DNA of 32,444 nt, from positions 1 to 32,444 of the forward strand of contig JAFANH010000077.1 of NCBI GenBank assembly GCA_019232795.1. The letters run 5' to 3'. How positions within the stretch are numbered: the first letter of the stretch is position 1; each line of letters begins with the position of its first letter. A model generated the notes under the pieces. The model worked only from the letters and a program-made list of their open reading frames with translations, searched no databases and was not told the origin of the DNA. The position numbers and the translations under genes were made by a program. Of this stretch, positions 15,962 to 24,354 are shown one piece after another. This DNA is from Burkholderiaceae bacterium. GTDB taxonomy: Bacteria > Pseudomonadota > Gammaproteobacteria > Burkholderiales > Burkholderiaceae_D.

Positions 15962-16327
15962 ATGGCAAAATCAATATTGGCGGTAGACGACTCCGGCTCG
16001 TTGCGGCAAATGGTTGTATTCAGTTTGCGCGCGGCGGGCTATCAAGTGACCGAAGCGGTCGACGGACAGGATGGCCTGGAAAAGGCCAAGGCGCAGAAAT
16101 TCGATCTGGTGCTGACCGACCAGAATATGCCGCGCATGGATGGCCTGACCCTGATCCGCTCATTGCGTGCATTGCCGAGCTATCAGCGCGTGCCCATCCT
16201 GATGTTGACCACCGAGTCCGGTGACGACATGAAGGCCAAGGGGCGGGCGGCGGGTGCCAACGGCTGGCTGGTCAAGCCTTTCGATCCGCAGCGATTGACC
16301 GAGGTAGTCAAGAAGGTAATTGGCTGA
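15962..16327 (+). CDS. cheY: Response regulator CheY, copy 1
   Basis: A 121-residue stand-alone receiver domain. Key residues are the acidic pair Asp9-Asp10 (AVDDSGS), phospho-acceptor Asp53 (LTDQNMPRMDG), Thr83 (LMLTTES) and Lys105 (WLVKPF). The aromatic switch position, Tyr106 in E. coli CheY, is Trp102 here, unlike copy 2. It is phosphorylated by CheA, encoded 52 bp downstream. Whether it drives the motor or acts as a phosphate sink or adaptor is unclear. Proximity to the CheZ-like gene suggests they work together. Confidence 0.92.
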   Translation: MAKSILAVDDSGSLRQMVVFSLRAAGYQVTEAVDGQDGLEKAKAQKFDLVLTDQNMPRMDGLTLIRSLRALPSYQRVPILMLTTESGDDMKAKGRAAGANGWLVKPFDPQRLTEVVKKVIG

Positions 16328-16379
16328 TACTCGTATTCCGCTGAGGAACAGACAAGGAAAAGAGCAATGGAGTTGAATA

Positions 16380-18476
16380 ATGACCATTGATGTGAGCCAG
16401 TTCTTCCAGGTGTTTTTCGATGAGGCCGAAGAACTTCTCGCCGAGATGGAGCGACTGCTTTTGGCAATCGACGTGGAGAATCCCGATAGTGAGGATCTCA
16501 ACGCGATTTTCCGCACGGCGCACTCGATCAAGGGCGGGGCTTCGACGTTCGGATTGACCGAGCTGATCGACGTCACGCATTTGCTGGAAACCCTGCTTGA
16601 CCGCATCCGTAAAGGCGAGATGGCACTGACCAGCGAGCATGTCGATGCTTTCCTGCTGGCGAAAGACACCTTGAAGATGCAGGTGGATGGCTTGAAGCTG
16701 CAGACGCCGGTTGATCAGGAGGCGGTGGCCGATGTGCGCATGATGCTGCAATCGCTCTCCCAGAATGCGCAACCGATTGCACCACCGCCGGAAGTGGTGT
16801 CGGCGAAACAGGCCGCCGCGGAAGAAAAATTCCTGCATGTCAAGAGGAGTTTTCGTGTCGAAATGCCGGAACTGGCGCAGCGCGACATTGACGCGCTGGC
16901 GACAGAAATGGGACTGCTCGGCCGCTTGACCAGCACCAAGCTGGATAACCAGCGTCATGTGTTTACCCTGGCGACCGATGAAACCGCCGACGACATCATG
17001 GCGATCTGTTCCTTCATCCTCGATCCCGAAGACGTGAAGATCACGGAAGAGGCGCCGTTGCCGGCTGCCGCCGACCTGACGGCGGAATGGATCAAGCAGA
17101 CCGAAGAAGAGCAAGGCTACGGCTTCTTTCAGCCGATCGAGGAGTTGCGCGCGTTTATTGCGGAAGATGAGCCCGAGGCGGCAAGGCCGGTGCAGGTGCA
17201 GGAAGTGGCCAAGCCGGAAGCGGAAAACACTGCCGAAAAGCGGCATTCCGGCCGGCGCGAGAGCGATCGCCAGACAGCCAGCCAGGAAACCTCGTCGATC
17301 CGCGTCGGTATCGAAAAGGTCGACTTGTTGATCAACCTGGTCGGCGAGCTGGTGATCACGCAGGCCATGATCGAGCAGAGAACCGGCATGCTCGATCCTA
17401 TGCAAAACGAGCGCCTGCTCAACAGTGTGAGCCAGTTGACCCGCAATACGCGCGCACTGCAGGAATCGGTCATGTCGATTCGCATGATCCCGATGGATTA
17501 CGTATTCTCGCGCTTTCCACGCATGGTGCGCGACCTTGCCAGCAAGCTTGGCAAGAAAGTGGAATTCGTCACGCAAGGTGCGGCAACCGAGCTTGACAAG
17601 GGCTTGATCGAACGTATCGTCGATCCCTTGACCCATTTGGTGCGCAACAGCATCGACCACGGCATCGAAACTCCCGAAATCCGCGAAGCAGCCGGCAAGG
17701 GCGAAAGAGGGCGCTTGTCGCTTTCGGCGGCCCACCAGGGCGGCAACATCATTATTGAAGTCAGCGACGACGGCGGCGGACTCAATCGCGAACGCATTCT
17801 CGACAAGGCCAGGCAGCAAGGTATTGCGGTGTCGGACAACATGGCCGACGAAGATGTGTGGCAATTGATTTTCACTCCCGGTTTTTCGACCGCAGAAGTG
17901 GTAACCGACGTGTCCGGCCGCGGGGTCGGCATGGATGTCGTCAAGCGCAATATTACGGCAATGGGCGGCGTGGTCGACATTCGTTCGGCCAAGGGATTCG
18001 GCACGACGATTTCGATATCCCTGCCTTTGACTCTGGCGATCCTGGACGGCATGTCCATCCGGGTCGGTGAAGAGACCTATATCCTGCCGCTTGGATACGT
18101 GGTCGAGTCCTTGCAGCCGGAACGGGACGATATCAAGGAAATCAGCGGGCATGGCAAGGTGGTCAAAGTGCGCGGCGAATATTTGCCCTTGATACCGTTG
18201 TACCAGATGTTCGATATCGTCCCTAGCTTTACCGATCCTTCGCAAGGACTGCTCGTCATACTGGAATCGGACGGCAAGAAGGCGGCGCTGTTCGTCGACG
18301 ACCTGCTCGGTCAGCAACAGGTCGTGGTCAAGAATCTGGAGTCGAATTACCGCAAGGTGGCCGGTATTTCCGGCGCCACCATTCTGGGTGATGGCGGCGT
18401 GTCCCTGATTGTCGATGTGGCGGCCCTGATTCGTTCGAGCCGGCAGCTTGCCGACGAAACCATTCTCTCCATATAG
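16380..18476 (+). CDS. cheA: Chemotaxis histidine kinase CheA
   Basis: The 698-residue protein has the CheA domain order. P1 phosphotransfer carries His48 in FRTAHSIKGGASTFG. A P2-like region and an acidic linker come next. P3 dimerisation starts near 300 (IRVGIEKVDLLINLVGELVI). P4 ATP-binding has an N-box LVRNSIDHG near 417, DDGGG near 462 and GRGVGMD near 513. A CheW-like P5 domain forms the end. It autophosphorylates in response to receptors and passes phosphate to CheY and CheB. Nothing is truncated; length is slightly above E. coli (654). cheW follows after 9 bp. Confidence 0.97.
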   Translation: MTIDVSQFFQVFFDEAEELLAEMERLLLAIDVENPDSEDLNAIFRTAHSIKGGASTFGLTELIDVTHLLETLLDRIRKGEMALTSEHVDAFLLAKDTLKMQVDGLKLQTPVDQEAVADVRMMLQSLSQNAQPIAPPPEVVSAKQAAAEEKFLHVKRSFRVEMPELAQRDIDALATEMGLLGRLTSTKLDNQRHVFTLATDETADDIMAICSFILDPEDVKITEEAPLPAAADLTAEWIKQTEEEQGYGFFQPIEELRAFIAEDEPEAARPVQVQEVAKPEAENTAEKRHSGRRESDRQTASQETSSIRVGIEKVDLLINLVGELVITQAMIEQRTGMLDPMQNERLLNSVSQLTRNTRALQESVMSIRMIPMDYVFSRFPRMVRDLASKLGKKVEFVTQGAATELDKGLIERIVDPLTHLVRNSIDHGIETPEIREAAGKGERGRLSLSAAHQGGNIIIEVSDDGGGLNRERILDKARQQGIAVSDNMADEDVWQLIFTPGFSTAEVVTDVSGRGVGMDVVKRNITAMGGVVDIRSAKGFGTTISISLPLTLAILDGMSIRVGEETYILPLGYVVESLQPERDDIKEISGHGKVVKVRGEYLPLIPLYQMFDIVPSFTDPSQGLLVILESDGKKAALFVDDLLGQQQVVVKNLESNYRKVAGISGATILGDGGVSLIVDVAALIRSSRQLADETILSI

Positions 18477-18485
18477 GAACAAATC

Positions 18486-19004
18486 ATGTCGCAAAGCAGC
18501 CAAATCAGCGCATCGATGGGCGATAAGCCGGAAGAAGATATTTCCATGTCCGAGTATCTCGCCTTCAAGCTGGGAAAAGAAGAGTACGGTCTGGACATCC
18601 TGAAAGTCCAGGAAATCCGCGGCTATGAGGCCGTGACCAGGATTGCCAATGTGCCGGACTTCGTCAAGGGCGTGATCAATCTGCGGGGCATCATCGTTCC
18701 TATCGTCGATATGCGCATCAAGTTCAAGCTTGGCGAACCGACCTATGATCAATTCACGGTCGTGATCATCTTGAACATCCCGGGCAAAGTGGTGGGCATG
18801 GTGGTTGACAGCGTGTCGGACGTCATCACCCTTAAGCCAGACCAAGTGAAGCCGCCGCCTGAAATGGGCAACTCGCTTTCCGGCGGCGACTACATCATTG
18901 GCTTGGGTACTCTCGATGAGCGCATGCTGATCCTGATGGACATCGAACGCCTGATGTCGTCCAAGGACATGGGATTGGTCGATGCTGCTGCCTTGGGCAA
19001 GTGA
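18486..19004 (+). CDS. cheW: Chemotaxis coupling protein CheW
   Basis: A 172-residue CheW with an N-terminal extension of about 20 residues before the SH3-like fold. YLAFKLGKEEYGLDILKVQEIRG and FVKGVINLRGIIVPIVDMR are the characteristic segments; the NLRG loop contacts receptors and CheA. It couples chemoreceptors to CheA in polar arrays. Unlike many che operons, no receptor gene lies between cheW and cheR; only 102 bp with a hairpin separate them. Confidence 0.96.
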   Translation: MSQSSQISASMGDKPEEDISMSEYLAFKLGKEEYGLDILKVQEIRGYEAVTRIANVPDFVKGVINLRGIIVPIVDMRIKFKLGEPTYDQFTVVIILNIPGKVVGMVVDSVSDVITLKPDQVKPPPEMGNSLSGGDYIIGLGTLDERMLILMDIERLMSSKDMGLVDAAALGK

Positions 19005-19071
19005 GCTTGGGGGAAGGGTGGCGCGCAGGGCGGTACAGGAATAGGGCACGAGCAGAGCAAGGGCAGGATTT

Positions 19072-19089
19072 GATCCGCTGCGGCGGATC
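19072..19089 (+). promoter_or_regulatory. Hairpin upstream of cheR
   Basis: GATCCGC-TGCG-GCGGATC is a perfect 7-bp stem with a 4-nt loop, ending a few bases before the cheR ribosome-binding region (AAGGGGCAG) and 17 bp before its ATG. There is no T-tract, so it is more likely a translation or mRNA-stability element than a terminator. Confidence 0.45.
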
Positions 19090-19106
19090 GCGAAGGGGCA
19101 GTTGGC

Positions 19107-19970
19107 ATGACAAAAGGACGGCAAGGCAAGGAGTTTGAGTTCACGCCGCACGACTTTGAGAGGGTTCGTGCGCTGATTTATAAGCGTGCCGGGATCGCGC
19201 TCGCCGAGAGCAAGCAGGAAATGGTGTACAGCCGCCTTGCGCGCCGCTTGCGCGCGGTAGGCATGACTTCCTTTGTCCAATACCTGGACGAACTGGAGCA
19301 CGGCGGAGACGACCAGGAATGGGAAGCATTCACCAACGCACTGACCACCAATCTGACTTCGTTTTTCCGTGAGGCGCATCACTTCCCCATTTTGGCCGAG
19401 CACGCCGCCAAGCTGAAGGGGCAGATCGACATTTGGTGCTGCGCCAGCTCGACCGGCGAAGAGCCGTACACCATCGCGATGACGGTGTGCGAAGTCTTCA
19501 ATACGCTGACGCCGCCGGTCAACATCATCGCCACCGATATCGATACCAATGTGTTGACGACGGCCGCGAACGGTATTTATCCGATTGACCGGGTAGAAAA
19601 GCTGTCGCCGGAACGCGCCAGGCGCTTTTTCCTGCGCGGCAAGGGCGAGAAGGCCGGCTTGGTGAGGGTGCGGCCGGAATTGCGCAAATTGATCACGTTC
19701 AAGCAGCTGAATCTGTTGTCCGACCATTGGCCGATTGCCGGCCCGTTCGACGTGATTTTCTGCCGCAATGTCATGATTTATTTCGATAAGCCTACGCAAG
19801 GCAGGATTTTGACCAGGTTTGCGCCTTTGATGAAACCCGACGCCCTGCTGTTTGCCGGACATTCCGAGAATTTCCTCTACGTGACCGACGCCTTCAAGCT
19901 GCGTGGCAAGACTGTCTACGAGCTGGATCCACACGGGACGGCTAAACGTTCGCTGCCCCGTCAGGCATGA
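19107..19970 (+). CDS. cheR: Chemoreceptor methyltransferase CheR
   Basis: This 287-residue enzyme methylates glutamates on chemoreceptors using S-adenosylmethionine, for adaptation. The helical N-terminal domain is followed by [14 protein letters not shown], the SAM-binding segment [27 protein letters not shown] and [10 protein letters not shown], all standard CheR landmarks. Length equals E. coli CheR (286). cheD starts 10 bp after its stop. A small hairpin precedes its ribosome-binding site. Confidence 0.96.
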   Translation: MTKGRQGKEFEFTPHDFERVRALIYKRAGIALAESKQEMVYSRLARRLRAVGMTSFVQYLDELEHGGDDQEWEAFTNALTTNLTSFFREAHHFPILAEHAAKLKGQIDIWCCASSTGEEPYTIAMTVCEVFNTLTPPVNIIATDIDTNVLTTAANGIYPIDRVEKLSPERARRFFLRGKGEKAGLVRVRPELRKLITFKQLNLLSDHWPIAGPFDVIFCRNVMIYFDKPTQGRILTRFAPLMKPDALLFAGHSENFLYVTDAFKLRGKTVYELDPHGTAKRSLPRQA

Positions 19971-19980
19971 GACCAAGCCT

Positions 19981-20592
19981 ATGAGCCAAGCAATACAAGA
20001 ACAATTCGCAACCAACGTCTATTACGACCGCACCTTCGACATCGATGCGGCGAAGATCCTGCCTGGCGAGTATTACTTCACCAGCAAGGATATGATGATC
20101 GTCACGGTGTTGGGGTCTTGCGTGTCAGCTTGCATCCGCGACCGCGTTTCCGGTGTGGGAGGCATGAACCATTTCATGTTGCCCGAAGTCGGCAGCGATA
20201 CCGACAGCCCGGTCTCCGCATCCATGCGCTACGGCACCTACGCGATGGAAATCCTGATCAACGACCTGCTCAAGGCCGGCGCGCGCCGCGAGAATCTGGA
20301 AGCCAAGGTGTTCGGCGGCGGCAACGTCTTGCGCGGTTTTATTGCCATTAACGTTGGCGAGCGCAACGCGCAATTCGTGCGTGACTATCTGCGCGCGGAA
20401 AATATCCGCATCGTGGCCGAAGATCTCAATGACATCCATCCGCGCAAGGTTTACTTTTTCCCTCGAACCGGTAAAGTACTGGTGAAGAAGTTGAAGCAAA
20501 TGAACAACAATACGTTGGTGAATCGGGAGCATGACTACGCGAACCGCCTGCAGTCCGGCAAGGTCGGCGGTGACGTAGAGCTGTTTTCGTAA
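19981..20592 (+). CDS. cheD: Chemoreceptor glutamine deamidase CheD
   Basis: ATG 19981 gives 203 residues beginning [19 protein letters not shown]; the frame is open further upstream inside cheR, but that part is unrelated. The papain-like catalytic residues are visible: Cys47 in VLGSCVSAC and His64 in GGMNHFML, with the Thr position downstream in the [22 protein letters not shown] region. CheD deamidates receptor glutamines to glutamates and can act with CheC-type phosphatases in other systems; none is seen here. cheB follows after 17 bp. Confidence 0.94.
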   Translation: MSQAIQEQFATNVYYDRTFDIDAAKILPGEYYFTSKDMMIVTVLGSCVSACIRDRVSGVGGMNHFMLPEVGSDTDSPVSASMRYGTYAMEILINDLLKAGARRENLEAKVFGGGNVLRGFIAINVGERNAQFVRDYLRAENIRIVAEDLNDIHPRKVYFFPRTGKVLVKKLKQMNNNTLVNREHDYANRLQSGKVGGDVELFS

Positions 20593-20609
20593 GGCCCCCG
20601 GGAGCAAAA

Positions 20610-21677
20610 ATGAAAACCAAGGTTTTGATTGTCGACGACTCGGCGCTGATTCGCAGCGTCATGAGCGAGATCATCAACGGCCAGTCGGACATGGAAGTGG
20701 TTGGGGTGGCGCCCGATCCCTTGGTGGCGCGCGAAATGATCAAGCGCCTCAATCCCGACGTGCTGACCCTCGACGTCGAAATGCCGAAGATGGACGGCCT
20801 CGACTTTCTCGAAAAGCTGATGCGTCTGCGGCCCATGCCGGTAGTCATGGTGTCGTCGCTGACCGAGCGCGGCTCCGAAATTACCTTACGGGCGCTGGAA
20901 CTCGGTGCGGTGGATTTCGTCACCAAGCCTAAACTGTCGATCCAGGCCGGCATGCGCGAATATGCGGAAATCATTGCCGACAAGATTCGCGCGGCAGCCA
21001 GGGCCAGGGTCAAGCCGCGTCAAGTTACGCATGGCGAAACGGCAACCGCCAGCCTTTCTGCATTGCGCAACCCCCTCATCAGTAGTGAAAAACTGATCAT
21101 CGTCGGCGCTTCAACCGGCGGCACGGAAGCAATCAAGGAATTCCTGATTCAGATGCCGTCGGATTGCCCGGGCATTTTGATCACCCAGCACATGCCCGAG
21201 GGGTTCACCCGTTCGTTTGCCAAGCGTCTGGACGGCATCTGCAAGATTTCTGTCAAGGAGGCAGAAAGCGGGGAGCGGATTCTGCCCGGACACGCGTTCA
21301 TCGCGCCCGGCCATTCACATTTGCTGCTGACGCGCAGCGGCGCCAACTATATGACGCAGCTCGATCAGGGACCGCCGGTCAATCGCCATCGCCCGTCAGT
21401 GGATGTTTTGTTCAACTCCGCAGCGGCATGCGCCGGTAAAAATGCGGTAGGCGTCATCCTGACCGGAATGGGCAAGGATGGGGCGCAGGGCATGCTGGAA
21501 ATGAAAAAGGCCGGCGCTTATAATTTTGCCCAGGACGAAGCCACCTGCGTGGTGTTCGGCATGCCGCGCGAGGCGATCGCGGTCGGTGCGACGCACGAAG
21601 TCGGGGGAATTACGCAATTGCCGGGCATGGTGCTCGGTTATCTTGCGGCACAGGGCAGCCGTGCATTGCGGGTGTAG
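20610..21677 (+). CDS. cheB: Chemotaxis methylesterase/response regulator CheB
   Basis: The 355-residue protein joins an N-terminal receiver (Asp55 in [12 protein letters not shown], Lys near 107 in FVTKPK) to a C-terminal methylesterase domain. Its catalytic triad is Ser168 (GASTGGT), His194 (TQHMPEGFT) and Asp290 (GMGKDG), each four residues later than in E. coli CheB. It demethylates receptors after phosphorylation by CheA. A 105-bp gap to the second cheY follows. I see no clear terminator in that gap. Confidence 0.97.
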   Translation: MKTKVLIVDDSALIRSVMSEIINGQSDMEVVGVAPDPLVAREMIKRLNPDVLTLDVEMPKMDGLDFLEKLMRLRPMPVVMVSSLTERGSEITLRALELGAVDFVTKPKLSIQAGMREYAEIIADKIRAAARARVKPRQVTHGETATASLSALRNPLISSEKLIIVGASTGGTEAIKEFLIQMPSDCPGILITQHMPEGFTRSFAKRLDGICKISVKEAESGERILPGHAFIAPGHSHLLLTRSGANYMTQLDQGPPVNRHRPSVDVLFNSAAACAGKNAVGVILTGMGKDGAQGMLEMKKAGAYNFAQDEATCVVFGMPREAIAVGATHEVGGITQLPGMVLGYLAAQGSRALRV

Positions 21678-21782
21678 CATAATTGCGATAAATTCTATCT
21701 ATTCGCGACTCAGACCGGTGAAATCGGGGTAATATCGCGCGGTAAGATCGATAACGGTTTGCAAGAATTATTGGAGCGTTTC

Positions 21783-22169
21783 ATGGCTGGTCCAAATACA
21801 AAGTTTCTGGTTGTTGACGATTTCTCTACGATGCGCCGCATCGTCCGTAATTTGCTCAAGGAATTGGGATATTCGAACGTCGACGAGGCCGAAGATGGGG
21901 CGATGGCGCTCTCCAAGTTGCGTTCCGAGCAATTCGATTTCGTGATTTCCGACTGGAATATGCCGGTCATGGACGGCTTGACCATGCTGCAAAACATCCG
22001 TGCCGATGCGGCACTCGCCAAGTTGCCGGTTCTGATGGTGACTGCTGAAGCGAAAAAGGAAAACATCATTGCCGCTGCCCAGGCTGGCGCCAACGGCTAC
22101 GTTGTCAAACCATTTACTGCCGCCACGCTGGACGAAAAACTCGCCAAGATTTTCGAAAAACTTGGTTGA
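21783..22169 (+). CDS. cheY: Response regulator CheY, copy 2 (canonical motor CheY)
   Basis: From ATG 21783, with GGAG upstream, the product is 128 residues with exactly the E. coli CheY numbering: Asp12-Asp13, Asp57 (ISDWNMP), Thr87, Tyr106 and Lys109 (YVVKPF). [20 protein letters not shown] is nearly the E. coli alpha4-beta5 output face that binds FliM. This is therefore the likely motor-switching CheY, and cheZ follows as in enterobacteria. It differs from copy 1 at the aromatic switch residue. Confidence 0.96.
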   Translation: MAGPNTKFLVVDDFSTMRRIVRNLLKELGYSNVDEAEDGAMALSKLRSEQFDFVISDWNMPVMDGLTMLQNIRADAALAKLPVLMVTAEAKKENIIAAAQAGANGYVVKPFTAATLDEKLAKIFEKLG

Positions 22170-22190
22170 TTTGCTGACCGGGTGGTCTGA

Positions 22191-22208
22191 GGCAGGGGAG
22201 TCCCTGCC
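22191..22208 (+). promoter_or_regulatory. Hairpin between cheY (copy 2) and cheZ
   Basis: GGCAGGG (22191-22197) and CCCTGCC (22202-22208) form a perfect 7-bp stem with loop GAGT, 19 bp before the cheZ ATG and after the cheY stop. There is no T-tract. It may tune the CheY:CheZ ratio by mRNA processing or translation. Confidence 0.4.
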
Positions 22209-22227
22209 CTCATCGAGCGAAGCCTGC

Positions 22228-22845
22228 ATGGAAACGAATATTCAGCATGAAATGCTGGCCCGGGTAGGGGCCATGACGCGCACGCTGCACGACAGCCTGC
22301 GCGGGCTGGGATTCGACAAGCTGATCGAGAGAGCGGCCCACGATCTCCCAGGCGCCAAGGACCGGTTGGATTATGTTGCCAAGATGACCGAACAGGCGGC
22401 GCAGCGCGTCCTCAACGCGACCGATGCCGCCGGTCCTTTGCAGGATGGCATTGATCAGGGTGCCGCACATTTGACCGATGGCTGGAATAATGCCATGGCG
22501 TCGCCGTTTACCGAAGCGCAGTACCGTGCCTTGGGTGAGCAGACACTGGCCTATCTTGAGCAGGCACGCAGCAACGCTGGGTCCACCAAGCAGCATCTGA
22601 TGGACATCATGATGGCGCAGGACTTCCAGGATCTGACTGGACAGGTCATCAAGCGCGTGACGGAGCTGGCCAATAATCTCGAAAAACAGCTGGTACAAAT
22701 GCTGATCGATTATGCGCCGCCCGAAGTCAAGCGGGATGCTGGTTCAGGCTTGTTGAACGGACCGCAAATCAATCCCGAAGGAAACCCGGATGTGGTTGCG
22801 GATCAGGAGCAAGTGGATGACTTGCTTGAAAGCCTGGGTTTTTGA
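22228..22845 (+). CDS. cheZ: CheY-P phosphatase CheZ
   Basis: ATG 22228 is chosen for the family-like start METNIQHEM; it yields 205 residues (E. coli 214). The active-site helix is MAQDFQDLTGQVIKR with Asp135 and Gln139. The C-terminus DQEQVDDLLESLGF is the CheY-binding amphipathic peptide. CheZ accelerates dephosphorylation of CheY-P and resets motor bias. The Shine-Dalgarno sequence is weak, and a hairpin lies in the 58-bp gap to cheY. Confidence 0.95.
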   Translation: METNIQHEMLARVGAMTRTLHDSLRGLGFDKLIERAAHDLPGAKDRLDYVAKMTEQAAQRVLNATDAAGPLQDGIDQGAAHLTDGWNNAMASPFTEAQYRALGEQTLAYLEQARSNAGSTKQHLMDIMMAQDFQDLTGQVIKRVTELANNLEKQLVQMLIDYAPPEVKRDAGSGLLNGPQINPEGNPDVVADQEQVDDLLESLGF

Positions 22846-22899
22846 GTTTCTGGTTCCATCACAATATTTCCTCCCGTTTCAACCGGGCCGAATCCCTTT

Positions 22900-24111
22900 A
22901 TGCTAGACACGAATTTCATTGTTCGCGAACCTTTGCTGGACCCGAAACAGACGGTTCTCGGCTATGAATTGAGCTTGCAGGGGGGCGGTGGCAAGAGGCC
23001 GGGCGATACCGATTTTGTCGACTTGGCAGGTTTCATCGCCGAACATTGGAATCGCGAAGAAACCGGTTGGCTGTTTGGCGAGCAACTGATTTTTCTCGAT
23101 GCCTCGCCGGCCTTGGTATTGAGCGGAGCGCTGGCCGGTTTGCCGGCCAAAAACCTGGTTCTTGCCGTTCCGGCTTCCGATCTTTCCAATGCCGACATGC
23201 TGGAAGCCTTTTCTGCGTTGCGTAGCCTAGGGTGTGGCATCCTGTTGCGCGATGCCGATTTGCAAGGCGAGCACAAGAACCTGTTACCCTTGGCCAGCCA
23301 TATCGAATTGCTTTGTGAGGTGCCGAATTTTGGTGACCAAGTCAAGAGCACGCTTGCCGTAAAGCCGGGTACAACCCGTGTGGTGGCGCGCCGGGCCTTG
23401 AGCTGGGAGGCGTTCGATGCTTGCGCGGCCCAAGGCCTCGATTCCCTCATCGGCAACGTCTACATGACGTCGCGCCCCGGTAGCCACCCCAAGGGACTCA
23501 ATCCGGCCCAGACCATGATTCTGCAGTTGATGGACATGGTGCGCAAGAATGCCGATGTGCGCAAGCTGGAAGAAGTCCTCAAGCGCGATGCCGGCCTGTC
23601 TTATAAATTATTGCGTTATATCAACTCCGCTGGATTCGGATTGGGCGCGGAAATCCAATCCTTGCGCCATGCGGTGACCATGCTTGGCTATTCGCCGCTG
23701 TACCGCTGGCTTTCGGTATTGCTTGCCACCGCCAGCACGGCAGGTTATTCGCCGGTACTGATGCACACGGCCATCGTGCGTGGGCGCTTTGCCGAATTGC
23801 TGGGCAAGGGCTTCATCCCGAAGTCGGAAGTCGAGAACCTGTTCGTAGCCGGCATGTTTTCGTTGCTAGACCGCCTGCTCGGCGTGCCGATGGCAGATTT
23901 GCTCGAAAACGTGCAGTTGTCGGAACCGGTGACACAAGCCTTGCTGGCGCGCGAAGGCATGTATGGTCCCTTCCTGGCCTTGGCTGAGGCTTGTGAATTC
24001 GGTAACAACGAGCAAATAGGCGAGTTGGCAGACTCGCTGTTCATCAGTCCGGTGCAGGTCAACGAAGCACATCTCGCGGCCCTGGCTTGGGCACAAAGCC
24101 TGAAAATCTGA
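22900..24111 (+). CDS. EAL-like/HDOD signalling protein, degenerate EAL
   Basis: The 403-residue protein has the YuxH/CdgJ-type layout. An N-terminal EAL-like domain (about 1-200) starts FIVREPLLDPKQTVLGYELS and ends near IGNVYMTSRPG. A C-terminal HDOD domain (about 205-400) contains DAGLSYKLLRYINSAGFG and SLRHAVTMLGYSPL. The EAL half keeps Glu in GYEL but lacks the usual metal and catalytic Asp/Lys segments, so it should not hydrolyse cyclic-di-GMP; it may still bind it. The position between cheZ and flhB suggests a motility role, by inference. It starts 54 bp after cheZ. Confidence 0.8.
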   Translation: MLDTNFIVREPLLDPKQTVLGYELSLQGGGGKRPGDTDFVDLAGFIAEHWNREETGWLFGEQLIFLDASPALVLSGALAGLPAKNLVLAVPASDLSNADMLEAFSALRSLGCGILLRDADLQGEHKNLLPLASHIELLCEVPNFGDQVKSTLAVKPGTTRVVARRALSWEAFDACAAQGLDSLIGNVYMTSRPGSHPKGLNPAQTMILQLMDMVRKNADVRKLEEVLKRDAGLSYKLLRYINSAGFGLGAEIQSLRHAVTMLGYSPLYRWLSVLLATASTAGYSPVLMHTAIVRGRFAELLGKGFIPKSEVENLFVAGMFSLLDRLLGVPMADLLENVQLSEPVTQALLAREGMYGPFLALAEACEFGNNEQIGELADSLFISPVQVNEAHLAALAWAQSLKI

Positions 24112-24241
24112 ACTCCTGCACTGCTATGCCAGCCCGCAGCCGTAGCCAGCCGGCGGGCAAATTCGACCGGAAATATTGGATTGCTGTCCGGAATTAAATA
24201 ATTCCCCTCATCAACAACAGGGCTTGTCGAAAAGCACCATG

Positions 24242-24249
24242 AAATAGCG
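24242..24249 (+). promoter_or_regulatory. Candidate FlhDC half-site upstream of flhB
   Basis: The 243-bp gap 24112-24354 contains AAATAGCG at 24242-24249, identical to the conserved core of FlhDC half-sites in enterobacteria, where flhBA is a class 2 operon. The second, inverted half-site is poor (CCCTTGTT region near 24261). The gap also has a GCCCGC/GCGGGC inverted repeat (24132-24158), perhaps ending the upstream unit. No complete box is seen. Confidence 0.35.
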
Positions 24250-24354
24250 GGGCGTTTTGACCCTTGTTCTATCGATAAGCCGGCCCCCGTCTCCTCAATA
24301 ATCAATCCTGACCGCAATAGTGTCGCGGTCTGAGAATGATTTGGGGAGTCGGCC

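Noticed and set aside
16308-20015. Very long open frame (1235 codons) antisense to cheA-cheW-cheR
   Set aside because: It mirrors real che codons in a GC-rich genome; composition is His/Gln/Arg-rich with no domain, so it is a shadow frame.
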